Virus record (IMG/VR): IMGVR_UViG_3300048029_000390
Location: 1 to 26,338 of that record
Reading direction: 5' to 3' (one strand)
DNA from: a virus
DNA length: 26,338 bases
Position 1 is the stretch's first letter; every line of letters begins with the position of its first letter. Both the position numbers and the translations under genes were made by a program. This document shows positions 15,536 through 21,323 of the stretch, in pieces. The notes below the pieces were generated by a model. That model was given only the letters and a program-made list of their open reading frames with translations. It was not told the DNA's origin and searched no databases.

Positions 15536-15683
15536 CTAATACCTTTCCTTTGTGCAAATGGTCTGCCATTAGGTGCATGAAGACAGTCCAGGCCGCCTTC
15601 ATGTCTAGAAAGTCTTGCTCGAGCGCCGTGACACAGCGCTCAAGCTCATCCAGCCTCTGCTGGCGTTCTTCCTCCTCCGACAT
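15519..15683 (-). CDS. Small acidic coiled-coil protein
   Basis: A 54-residue product from ATG 15683, whose A is shared with the stop of the upstream 29-codon ORF (TAATG). The text MSEEEERQQRLDELERCVTA followed by LEQDFLDMKAAWTVFMHLMA has heptad-like spacing. Longer in-frame starts (15734, 15806) lack a ribosome-binding site. It overlaps the annealing-protein gene by 17 nt. Function unknown. Confidence 0.6.
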   Translation of the reverse strand: MSEEEERQQRLDELERCVTALEQDFLDMKAAWTVFMHLMADHLHKGKVLDEQDN

Positions 15684-15772
15684 TACTTCATGCCACTGGC
15701 CGTCGCTGCGGCGTCTATGGCTGCGATGCCCCATGTTGCTTTCAGCAAAAACGGTACGACAAATGCAAACAT
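15683..15772 (-). CDS. 29-residue apolar peptide, translationally coupled
   Basis: A very short ORF, MFAFVVPFLLKATWGIAAID followed by AAATASGMK, preceded by a strong AGAGGAG with 5-6 nt spacing and ending in TAATG with the next gene. The ribosome-binding site is better than that of any competing start here. It may be a small membrane peptide, or only a device that brings ribosomes to the next gene. Confidence 0.5.
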   Translation of the reverse strand: MFAFVVPFLLKATWGIAAIDAAATASGMK

Positions 15773-15786
15773 AACAGTCTCCTCTC

Positions 15787-16110
15787 TTACAGGGTTGGGG
15801 CCACACGGCCGTTTGAAAGCTGTTCCGCTTTGCGCCTGACCTCTGCGGCGTAGTGGTTTACAAATGCACTCTTAGGCTTGCGCCCATCTACACGCCACAC
15901 ACGGTAGCCATCGTCTGTCCGACGCGAGACATACGAAAGCTTATGGCTCGACAAAGCCTTAATAATGCGCTTGTAAATGACCTCGTTAGGACAAAGGATG
16001 CTGTCACCGGGCTTCATCTTTAGTGCCAGCTTTGTTTCCTCACTGGTTTGACGGCCCGGCCCTCCTCTGGGGCTGGGGATGGGGATATTCTGTTCAATTT
16101 TAAGTGTCAT
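15787..16110 (-). CDS. Small protein with a GYRVWRVD module
   Basis: A 107-residue protein starting at an ATG preceded by GGAGGG, 2 nt after the nuclease stop. It opens IEQNIPIPSPRGGPG, then has the module MKPGDSILCP ... RRTDDGYRVWRVD (residues about 31-75), a phage-typical small fold of unknown role, followed by a basic helical tail. The same module closes the protein at 14028-14261. Between nuclease and annealing genes, it may belong to DNA metabolism or gene control. Confidence 0.7.
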   Translation of the reverse strand: MTLKIEQNIPIPSPRGGPGRQTSEETKLALKMKPGDSILCPNEVIYKRIIKALSSHKLSYVSRRTDDGYRVWRVDGRKPKSAFVNHYAAEVRRKAEQLSNGRVAPTL

Positions 16111-16112
16111 AG

Positions 16113-17003
16113 CTAAACCCTCCAGGTTTCTCTTGCTATTTTGAGGATGTCAGGGCCGTGTCGGCCCGCGATTTGGCCAAAGTCCGGCTGGACTAGACCA
16201 AACAGGGTTGCCCAATTCTGGTTCGCAGCTTTGAGCAAGTTCTGTTGCACCACCCAGCGCTGCACTACGTCTTGGTAGGTGGCTTCGAGAGCCTCCGGCT
16301 TTAGTGCATCACAGTTCTCGGCGGTGACGATGTTGTAGCCCGCAGGCGTCACAAACAGCAGGCCGGGCTCGTCGCCAGTGGCCTTGTTATAGACCGCCTG
16401 CTGCATGATTTGCTGGGGAGTGGGTTCTGTCTTGGGCTTCGGGTTGCGCCATGTGCGGGTGCCGTCCTTCTTTGGCGGGTTCCGCAGCGGCAGGCTGCAC
16501 TTCAAGTCAATCTGTCTACCAGCGCCCGTAAAGTCTTGGAACAGGATGACAGGGACGTCCAGCTTTTCCTCGTTGTAGAGACGCTGGTATTCGCCCTCGA
16601 AAGCGACTCCTTTATAGAACTCGCGTATGCCCTCAACAGCGTATCGCGCCATTGTTGGGATGACTTCTTTGAAGTGGTGGTATTCCTCTGCATCCTTGCC
16701 TCCGTCCCAGTCTCTAGGCTTGTAAAACTCAAACTCAGTCAAGCCCCGGCTGATTGCCTCGTCAATATCCATGGGCTCCTTGGGGCCATAGATGGGGCTG
16801 TAGTCGTGGACGCCCAGCGCCATGTCGGTTATGCTTTGTACTATCTGGCCAGCCCGGGGCCGCGCAGCAAAGGGGAAGTTCATCTTGTGTTCTTTGCGTA
16901 GGTACAGCTTCAACACATGCTCATCAATCGGCTGCGTTGCGCCGGATGCACTGACATGCTGGCGACCAAAGAACAAGCTGTAATCAGGAATTTCTCTTTG
17001 CAT
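16113..17003 (-). CDS. PD-(D/E)XK exonuclease, RecB/Cas4-like
   Basis: A 296-residue protein with the nuclease core in its middle: E138, D157 in LFQDFTG, and D166-L-K168 in RQIDLKCSLP fit the PD-(D/E)XK motifs II-III, followed by QQIMQQAVYNKATG (residues 197-210), a QxxxY-like element of RecB/Cas4/YqaJ nucleases. Its role would be to resect DNA ends for the annealing protein in the same operon. The ATG follows GGAGGG at 4 nt and lies about 12 nt from the predicted transcription start. First gene of the leftward operon. Superfamily assignment is fairly firm; whether it is a 5'-3' exonuclease is inference. Confidence 0.75.
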   Translation of the reverse strand: MQREIPDYSLFFGRQHVSASGATQPIDEHVLKLYLRKEHKMNFPFAARPRAGQIVQSITDMALGVHDYSPIYGPKEPMDIDEAISRGLTEFEFYKPRDWDGGKDAEEYHHFKEVIPTMARYAVEGIREFYKGVAFEGEYQRLYNEEKLDVPVILFQDFTGAGRQIDLKCSLPLRNPPKKDGTRTWRNPKPKTEPTPQQIMQQAVYNKATGDEPGLLFVTPAGYNIVTAENCDALKPEALEATYQDVVQRWVVQQNLLKAANQNWATLFGLVQPDFGQIAGRHGPDILKIARETWRV

Positions 17004-17021
17004 TTAACCCTCCATATCCCC

Positions 17022-17050
17022 GGTATAACCATCTTCAACACAGGTGTCAA
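17022..17050 (-). promoter_or_regulatory. Strong sigma70-type promoter for the recombination operon
   Basis: Reading leftward: TTGACA (complement of 17045-17050), exactly 17 bp, then TATACC (complement of 17022-17027). The predicted start near 17015 gives a 12-nt leader carrying GGAGGG before ATG 17003. The -35 box nearly touches the start codon of the divergent gene at 17053. Confidence 0.72.
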
Positions 17051-17052
17051 CT

Positions 17053-17250
17053 ATGTTTATTGTTTTTGATTCGGATGAAATGCTCGACTGTTCAAAGTGT
17101 GAGGGGAATGGCGTAATCCCTATTGACTTGTATGAGCATAGCGAAATAGGGTTTGACATCACCCGCAGCTACTCATGGGAGTGCGGCGTTTGTGGAGGCG
17201 AGGGCAAGCTGATGCCCTATTTTGAAATCGAGTACGATGCCGAGGCATGA
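17053..17250 (+). CDS. Small zinc-finger protein (DnaJ-type CxxCxGxG)
   Basis: A 65-residue product from ATG 17053; an in-frame GTG at 17044 is the alternative. Two Cys pairs, CSKCEGNG and CGVCGGEGK, match the CxxCxGxG pattern of DnaJ-like zinc fingers, so one zinc site is likely. It is transcribed divergently from the nuclease operon and overlaps the resolvase gene by 14 nt. Small finger proteins of this kind are frequent in phages; the partner is unknown. Confidence 0.72.
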   Translation: MFIVFDSDEMLDCSKCEGNGVIPIDLYEHSEIGFDITRSYSWECGVCGGEGKLMPYFEIEYDAEA

Positions 17251-17815
17251 GCAGATTCGCTGCCGCTATGCACATTGTGATGACGATGTGCCTGACGGCT
17301 GGGAGGTTCATCCGCTGGATGGATGGCACGGTGCCAAGGGCTATGTTCTGTGGAGCGAATACATGACCAATGGACGTGCAAAGGGCGCTCAGTTTGAGCG
17401 TGACGTGGCCCGCATGTGCCACAGTTCTCTTGGCTTCGATGCGAAACGAGACCTCGAACAATACAGAAGCGGTGACCGGGGTGACCTGATTGGGGTGCCT
17501 GGCTGGGTCATAGAGTGCAAACGCTACGCCTCGGGCTCGACGTACAGGGATGAGTGGTGGGCGCAAGTAACCAAGGCGGCGGATGCTGCCATGTGTGAGC
17601 CCGTTCTAATTTACAAGTTCGACCGCCAGCCTGTCCGCTGCGTGGTGTTTCTGTCGGCCATCAACCCGGACTATTGGGGCAAGGACGACGTAGCCACGGT
17701 TAGCTTTGATACATGGTGCATGATTGTCAGGGAGGGATTGACAGATGAAAACCGCAGCACAAATGACCCTAGAGGAGTTTCGCAACCTGTTGGCAGAGGT
17801 AACGGCTCCGCCTAA
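17237..17815 (+). CDS. Holliday-junction-resolvase-like PD-(D/E)XK nuclease
   Basis: The start is taken as ATG 17237 (192 residues); an earlier in-frame start lies further inside the zinc-finger gene. The core runs from about residue 48: KGAQFERDVAR with E54, then YRSGDRGDLIGVPGWVIECK with D83, E93 and K95, and Q110 in WWAQVTKAAD. This E-GD-ExK-Q layout is that of archaeal Hjc-like resolvases and related phage endonucleases. It would cut recombination or replication junctions before packaging and complements the annealing system encoded in the opposite direction. The N-terminal 45 residues hold Cys10/Cys14-type residues of uncertain meaning. Good confidence in the fold, moderate in the substrate. 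Confidence 0.75.
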   Translation: MPRHEQIRCRYAHCDDDVPDGWEVHPLDGWHGAKGYVLWSEYMTNGRAKGAQFERDVARMCHSSLGFDAKRDLEQYRSGDRGDLIGVPGWVIECKRYASGSTYRDEWWAQVTKAADAAMCEPVLIYKFDRQPVRCVVFLSAINPDYWGKDDVATVSFDTWCMIVREGLTDENRSTNDPRGVSQPVGRGNGSA

Positions 17816-17945
17816 AGCAACGCCGCCACCAAAGGGTTACTACCAGCGCAAGACAAAGCCAACGGCAGCGCAGCAACCGTTTTGGAATAAGCGTAAGAAG
17901 GGTGTGAACAAGCGTCCTAAACGCCGTTCTGCTTCTCGCACTTAA
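17745..17945 (+). CDS. Small basic protein overlapping the resolvase gene
   Basis: A 66-residue frame with GGAGGG about 8 nt before ATG 17745, inside the last 71 nt of the resolvase gene. It reads MKTAAQMTLEEFRNLLAEVT, a Pro-rich linker (TAPPKATPPPKGYYQRK) and a Lys/Arg-rich end. ATG 17763 (MTLEEFRNLL) is an alternative start. Its end overlaps the convergent gene at 17917. The linker and basic tail suggest binding to nucleic acid; no family recognised. Confidence 0.6.
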   Translation: MKTAAQMTLEEFRNLLAEVTAPPKATPPPKGYYQRKTKPTAAQQPFWNKRKKGVNKRPKRRSASRT

Positions 17946-18111
17946 ACTGAGCCTGCATCGGCACAGGGAACAAAGGGATGACCGAGTTGGCCATCTCTAT
18001 GCCCCGTGCAAAGCACTCCGCCTCTGTCTTTTTTAAGCCTGTGGTGTCTTCAAAGAGGACGCACTCATTGGGCTGTCCTATTACGCACACCAGCATGAGC
18101 GTCTTGAACAT
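17917..18111 (-). CDS. Small four-Cys protein, paralogue of the one at 21755
   Basis: A 64-residue product preceded by AAGGAG at 7 nt. It begins MFKTLMLVCVIGQPNECVLF and has Cys at 9, 17, 33 and 58. The spacing and text resemble the protein at 21755-21955. The short apolar start may be an uncleaved export or membrane signal. Similar short genes occur widely in marine phages, function unknown. Convergent with, and overlapping by 29 nt, the gene at 17745. Confidence 0.68.
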   Translation of the reverse strand: MFKTLMLVCVIGQPNECVLFEDTTGLKKTEAECFARGIEMANSVIPLFPVPMQAQFKCEKQNGV

Positions 18112-18130
18112 GACAACGCTCCTTTCGCTG

Positions 18131-18667
18131 TCAGCCTATCACAGTGGTGGGCAAATCCCTAATCGCCCCCTCCCATTTGTTGTTCTTCGACATATTTTCA
18201 AAAGCCGTGATGACTTGTAGGTTCCATGGCACATGCAAGCCGCAGACGTTCTCTGCCTGTAGCGGCACGATGTGGTCAACATGGTGCTGTATGCCGGTGG
18301 CCTCGGTCATCCGGTCTCGTTCTTTGTAGATGTGCTCAAAGTCTTTGGGCATGAAACCCTTTAGCGTGGCTTGACGCTTGCGGGCTTGGTAGAACCGTGT
18401 CCGGCTAGCCATCTTCTCAGGACGTCGTTCACGGTATTTTTTGCCACGCCTTCTCTGGTGCTCTATTGTCCTCCAATAGTAGTCGCGGTTGATTTCCGCC
18501 CGCCGTTCAGGGTTCCGCTTTGCGGACTCTCTGGCTCGTTTTTTGACACACTCGACGCAACCGCCAGCGACGTACCGTGTCGATACATGCCCATGACCAC
18601 ACGGTTGCCCCGTGAAGTAGTGGCGCAGTCCCTGCGCTATGGCTTCCTGTCTAGTGATGATTTCCAT
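18131..18667 (-). CDS. Free-standing HNH endonuclease
   Basis: The start is set at ATG 18667 (178 residues) because AGAGGAGG lies 8 nt upstream; the longer frame to 18793 runs through the operator array. The N-terminal segment [19 protein letters not shown] with a further ECVKK gives Cys/His ligands (C23, H25, H27, C37, C40) for a zinc ribbon. The HNH core is [20 protein letters not shown] (residues 128-147) then [16 protein letters not shown]. Proteins of this family are mobile, site-specific nickases or nucleases scattered in phage genomes, often selfish; a packaging role is less likely because it is far from the terminase genes. No intron or intein was seen around it. Confidence 0.82.
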   Translation of the reverse strand: MEIITRQEAIAQGLRHYFTGQPCGHGHVSTRYVAGGCVECVKKRARESAKRNPERRAEINRDYYWRTIEHQRRRGKKYRERRPEKMASRTRFYQARKRQATLKGFMPKDFEHIYKERDRMTEATGIQHHVDHIVPLQAENVCGLHVPWNLQVITAFENMSKNNKWEGAIRDLPTTVIG

Positions 18668-18744
18668 GTCCGTGTCCTCCTCTTTACAGACGGTTTGAAA
18701 TGTGATATTTGAGTTCCTCATTGTCACGCGGCAGACATGTAACT

Positions 18745-18878
18745 GCCGTGTCATTGTTGCCGCAGTGTCATTGCTGATACAGAAGCAAAACAAACCTTTT
18801 CTAATAAAACAAGCATTGTCCAGTCATTGCTGTTGCAGTACTGCTCCAGCAATGACATTGCTTAAGCAATGACATTGC
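18745..18878. promoter_or_regulatory. Operator-like array of 13-bp dyads
   Basis: Two perfect 13-bp dyads, GCAATGACATTGC, lie at 18849-18861 and 18866-18878, separated by TTAA (17-bp period). Two degenerate copies lie at 18745-18757 (gccgtgtcattgt) and 18762-18774 (gcagtgtcattgc), again with a 17-bp period. Half-sites occur at 18813-18820 and 18823-18830. An imperfect 34-bp palindrome spans 18823-18856 with an inner GCAGTACTGC. The array fills the space between the HTH gene and the HNH gene. Confidence 0.7.
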
Positions 18879-18895
18879 CAGAGATTTTTTAGATT

Positions 18896-19069
18896 TTATT
18901 TTTGTTCCAGCTCCAACGCTTGCAACGCCAGTTCCACAGTACGCGGGATGTCATGCTCTCCGCTTTCGTAATACTGGACGGTACGCCTGGCCAACCCTAG
19001 TCGTTCAGCAAAGCTCTGTTGCGTATAGCCAAGCATTTCTCGGCGGTGTTTCAAGTCATTAGCGGTCAC
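18896..19069 (-). CDS. Xre-family HTH transcription regulator, 57 residues
   Basis: A short gene from GTG 19069, with GGAGG about 9 nt upstream, overlapping the preceding gene by 11 nt. The product is almost only a helix-turn-helix: LKHRREMLGYTQQSFAERLG then LARRTVQYYESGEHDIPRTV, the classic Cro/CI/Xre pattern (TQQSFAERLGLARRTVQYYE as helices 2-3). There is no oligomerisation or protease domain, so it is Cro-sized. The array of dyads begins 18 nt downstream of its stop, suggesting it controls the downstream HNH gene or itself. TTG within the frame is a less likely start. The HTH call is strong; the target is inferred. Confidence 0.82.
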   Translation of the reverse strand: MTANDLKHRREMLGYTQQSFAERLGLARRTVQYYESGEHDIPRTVELALQALELEQK

Positions 19070-19295
19070 TGCCCCATACCTCCTTTTTCTCTATCCAGTG
19101 TGGCTCTGATGCGTCCACCACCTCGCTGATGGCCCAGCAATACAGGCTGTATTCACCCGGCACGTAGTCTTGACGCTTGCGCTTCTCGATGATGGTCTGC
19201 GCCTCCTCCAGCGTGTCGGCTAGCTCGTAGTTGTCCTTGTAGCTGGGCCCGCCCTGTGTGCGGTTAAACTCCAGCGTTGTCACGATGATGTACAT
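19059..19295 (-). CDS. Small hypothetical early protein
   Basis: A 78-residue protein, SD GGAGGACTAGAC then ATG, just after the stop of the upstream gene. It reads MYIIVTTLEFNRTQGGPSYK and EEAQTIIEKRKRQDYVPGEY, a compact alpha/beta-type small domain without a family I can name. It overlaps the HTH gene by 11 nt, so the two are probably co-translated. Confidence 0.68.
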   Translation of the reverse strand: MYIIVTTLEFNRTQGGPSYKDNYELADTLEEAQTIIEKRKRQDYVPGEYSLYCWAISEVVDASEPHWIEKKEVWGSDR

Positions 19296-19297
19296 GT

Positions 19298-19510
19298 CTA
19301 GTCCTCCTTCCAGTTTGATATGTCATTGGTTGACAGGGCAATGTGCGCATTACATTCCCCGCCTTGCTCGTCAGCGCATTGCAGCATCACGTCTTGCACC
19401 TCAATGACTCCTGAGACAAACTTCTCCCAGTCTTGAAGCCCCCATGACATAGTCGCCATTGCCACAACCTTATCGCTGCGGTTTTTTATCCTGATTATTG
19501 CGTTTACCAT
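19298..19510 (-). CDS. Small hypothetical early protein
   Basis: A 70-residue protein with GGAGGG 7 nt before its ATG. The beta-like start MVNAIIRIKNRSDKVVAMAT is followed by a Trp-containing helix and two Cys (QCADEQGGEC). No recognised domain. Member of the tightly packed leftward operon. Confidence 0.66.
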   Translation of the reverse strand: MVNAIIRIKNRSDKVVAMATMSWGLQDWEKFVSGVIEVQDVMLQCADEQGGECNAHIALSTNDISNWKED

Positions 19511-19513
19511 TTC

Positions 19514-19714
19514 TCAGCCCTCCTTCTTGCTTGTGACATAGATGTGATGGCTTTTGATGAGCCAGCCCACCCGGTCGATGCTTTCCCTGATTGCGTCACG
19601 CCATTCCTCGTCCCACACGTCAGGCGGTGCCTCGTCCATCAGGTCAAGCATGTCGCTGGCCGCGCATAAAACCTCGGTGAGGGCTCGTTTCTGGCTTTCG
19701 TTTATCATGTGCAT
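19514..19714 (-). CDS. Small acidic helical early protein
   Basis: A 66-residue protein (ATG 19714, or ATG 19708 two codons later, after GGAG). Acidic middle DLMDEAPPDVWDEEWRDAIR and a helical plan; ends KKEG. It overlaps the upstream gene by 10 nt. Small acidic early phage proteins sometimes mimic DNA or inhibit host enzymes, but nothing here proves that. Confidence 0.64.
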   Translation of the reverse strand: MHMINESQKRALTEVLCAASDMLDLMDEAPPDVWDEEWRDAIRESIDRVGWLIKSHHIYVTSKKEG

Positions 19715-19902
19715 GTTTCTGACTCCTTGTTTCTGATGCGTTCCAAGCCTTCTAGGACAGACCGTTCCTTGCCTAGCTCCATGTCTAGTCGCTCGACCTC
19801 TGACAGTAGGTCGTGCTTGCGCCCGGCTAGGCTTTCAATGATTTGCAGTTGCCGGTCTACCTCGTTCGACCAGTAAGCTACGGCGCGTGTTAGTTCCTGC
19901 AT
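19705..19902 (-). CDS. Small coiled-coil early protein
   Basis: A 65-residue protein predicted to be one long coiled coil: VDRQLQIIESLAGRKHDLLS then EVERLDMELGKERSVLEGLE show regular heptad leucines. The SD is G-rich (GGGGG 8 nt upstream). It overlaps the next gene by 10 nt. Function unknown; probably a dimer or a partner-binding helix. Confidence 0.66.
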   Translation of the reverse strand: MQELTRAVAYWSNEVDRQLQIIESLAGRKHDLLSEVERLDMELGKERSVLEGLERIRNKESETCT

Positions 19903-19915
19903 GTCTCTGTCCCCC

Positions 19916-20194
19916 TCAATGTTGCGTCTCGTCTTCGTCTTCCATGTCCTCGGCTATCAACTGCTTGATGGCGTCGGTCTTGGCTTCGTCTATGATGCAA
20001 GTGAGCATGACCATGCCTGCATCCCTGCCATCGGTGCAACTGTGGGCCATGCGTAGCACTGCATGATGGAACATCAGCGACAGGTTATAGGCTGTCTCTA
20101 AGCTGCCATCGTGCGGGTGATTCGTTACCGCATCCATGCAGGCCTTCAGGAAGTTTGCATCATGTTCGGTCAGTGGGTTGTCTTTGCTGTTCAT
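19916..20194 (-). CDS. Small helical early protein with acidic tail
   Basis: A 92-residue protein in an ATGA overlap with the upstream gene, preceded by AGGAGG. All-helical look, with NYLS-type text (ETAYNLSLMFHHAVLRMAHS) and a very acidic end (EDMEDEDETQH). No domain recognised. Confidence 0.66.
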   Translation of the reverse strand: MNSKDNPLTEHDANFLKACMDAVTNHPHDGSLETAYNLSLMFHHAVLRMAHSCTDGRDAGMVMLTCIIDEAKTDAIKQLIAEDMEDEDETQH

Positions 20195-20481
20195 TTCTCT
20201 GCCTCCTTTGTTGCTATTGCCGCCAGCTTTGCCGCCAGTTTTTCTGGCAGTTCTTGCGGCTTTGAAAAGTCTGCTACGTCGAGCCCCATGCCCGCCGGCA
20301 AGTCGTCACCGGAAACGCTACGCACCCGCAACACGCCGAACCATCGGCCTGTCCGCATGTTCTGTGAAAGCGTTATGTCGTGATACTCATGGCGGTGCAA
20401 AACAAGCTCCCGCCATTCCTCACCCGTGGCCTCGTTGGCTTCCGTGTTGGTCACGTCGTAGGCTTGCCATTGTCTAGTCAT
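20191..20481 (-). CDS. Small hypothetical early protein
   Basis: A 96-residue protein coupled by ATGA to the genes on both sides, with GGGAGG upstream. The first 60 residues look like a small beta-rich fold (EEWRELVLHRHEYHDITLSQ, TGRWFGVLRVRSVSGDD), and the end is a helical Ala/Lys/Glu tail. No recognised family. Confidence 0.66.
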   Translation of the reverse strand: MTRQWQAYDVTNTEANEATGEEWRELVLHRHEYHDITLSQNMRTGRWFGVLRVRSVSGDDLPAGMGLDVADFSKPQELPEKLAAKLAAIATKEAEK

Positions 20482-20696
20482 TGGTTTGCCTCCCTCATGT
20501 AAAGCTGACAGCGCCGCATGGATTCATGTATGTCCCGCATGGCCCAGTCTAGGATGTCCGAGTCTACGCGCCCGGTCTCATGCAATTCTGCTTCAGCATG
20601 AGCCAGTGATTTCAGAGCCCGGTAAACCCGGCGCGTTGCGTCTGCCTCCGGCGTTGTGGTCTCGGTGCGTTTAGCTTTGTGTCTGGTATTGTCCAT
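20478..20696 (-). CDS. Small basic helical early protein
   Basis: A 72-residue protein with GGAGGG 7 nt before ATG 20696. Basic, Thr-rich N-terminus (MDNTRHKAKRTETTTPEADA) and a helical remainder (RVYRALKSLAHAEAELHE). It ends in an ATGA overlap. Function unknown. Confidence 0.65.
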   Translation of the reverse strand: MDNTRHKAKRTETTTPEADATRRVYRALKSLAHAEAELHETGRVDSDILDWAMRDIHESMRRCQLYMREANQ

Positions 20697-20708
20697 GTCT
20701 ATGCCCTC

Positions 20709-20987
20709 CTATGCGTTAAGGTCTGCGAGGCGGTAGGTGCCGGCCTTGATGCGGCGCTTGACCTCGGCAGTGTCGCAGCCAAGAAACTGGTTCCGATACT
20801 TGCTAGTGGTTACGCTGTAGTCCCATGCGTCCCGGTCGAGGTACACAACCCGGTAACCGTTTTCGTAACAGGTCTTTACAATGACCGTGTCGTAGCTTTG
20901 AAAGTAGGTTGCTTCGCTGTCAAAGATGATGAATTGATTTGCGACAGGCTTGCCGGTGCGACCGGTCATCTGTGTTACTTTTGCCAT
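20709..20987 (-). CDS. Small conserved phage protein (SYDTVIVK ... TTSKYRNQFL type)
   Basis: The start is moved to ATG 20987 (92 residues) because GGAGGG lies 7 nt before it. The sequence contains TGRTGKPVANQFIIFDSEAT then FQSYDTVIVKTCYENGYRVV and WDYSVTTSKYRNQFLG. The pattern 'YxTxI ... WDYSxTTSKYxxxFL' recurs in small proteins of many unrelated phages as a domain of unknown function; I recall it but cannot name it. Likely a small alpha/beta protein of early expression. Confidence 0.75.
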   Translation of the reverse strand: MAKVTQMTGRTGKPVANQFIIFDSEATYFQSYDTVIVKTCYENGYRVVYLDRDAWDYSVTTSKYRNQFLGCDTAEVKRRIKAGTYRLADLNA

Positions 20988-21028
20988 TGTTAAACCCTCC
21001 AAGGTTGGCAGTTGGTGATGGTGTAGCG

Positions 21029-21058
21029 TTGCCCGACAATGTGACCAGAATCGGGCAA
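21029..21058 (-). other. Intercistronic hairpin
   Basis: TTGCCCGA (21029-21036) and TCGGGCAA (21051-21058) form a perfect 8-bp stem with a 14-nt loop in the gap between two early genes. No T run follows, so it is not an ordinary intrinsic terminator; RNA processing or partial attenuation is possible. Confidence 0.5.
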
Positions 21059-21066
21059 GGCTGTGA

Positions 21067-21276
21067 TTATTTGGTGGCGTATAGCTTGCGGAAAGTCTGG
21101 CAAGCCCGGTCGAGGCCGTAACCTTTCACAGCGTCGTTAAACTGCTTCCGGGTTATGTTGCGGCCTGTCTCTGTGTCGCGCATCTGTACCGGGTAGGTTT
21201 GGCGCGTTTCGTTGTCGGTGATGATAAGCCAGCCGGAATAAAACTCGGCTGTGTGGTTGTCGGATTCCATGAACAT
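21067..21276 (-). CDS. Small hypothetical early protein
   Basis: A 69-residue protein with GGAGGG 6 nt before ATG 21276. The first half is beta-like (SDNHTAEFYSGWLIITDNET) and the second helical (TRKQFNDAVKGYGLDRACQT). It is flanked on both sides by intercistronic hairpins. No recognised family. Confidence 0.68.
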   Translation of the reverse strand: MFMESDNHTAEFYSGWLIITDNETRQTYPVQMRDTETGRNITRKQFNDAVKGYGLDRACQTFRKLYATK

Positions 21277-21294
21277 GTTGAGCCCTCCAAGGAT

Positions 21295-21315
21295 GGGCGA
21301 CGCATTGCGCCGCCC
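21295..21315 (-). other. Intercistronic hairpin
   Basis: GGGCG (21295-21299) pairs with CGCCC (21311-21315), and inside it CGC pairs with GCG around ATT, leaving one mismatch. It lies between the stop of the first early gene and the ribosome-binding site of the next. Confidence 0.5.
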
Positions 21316-21323
21316 GGTTGTTG

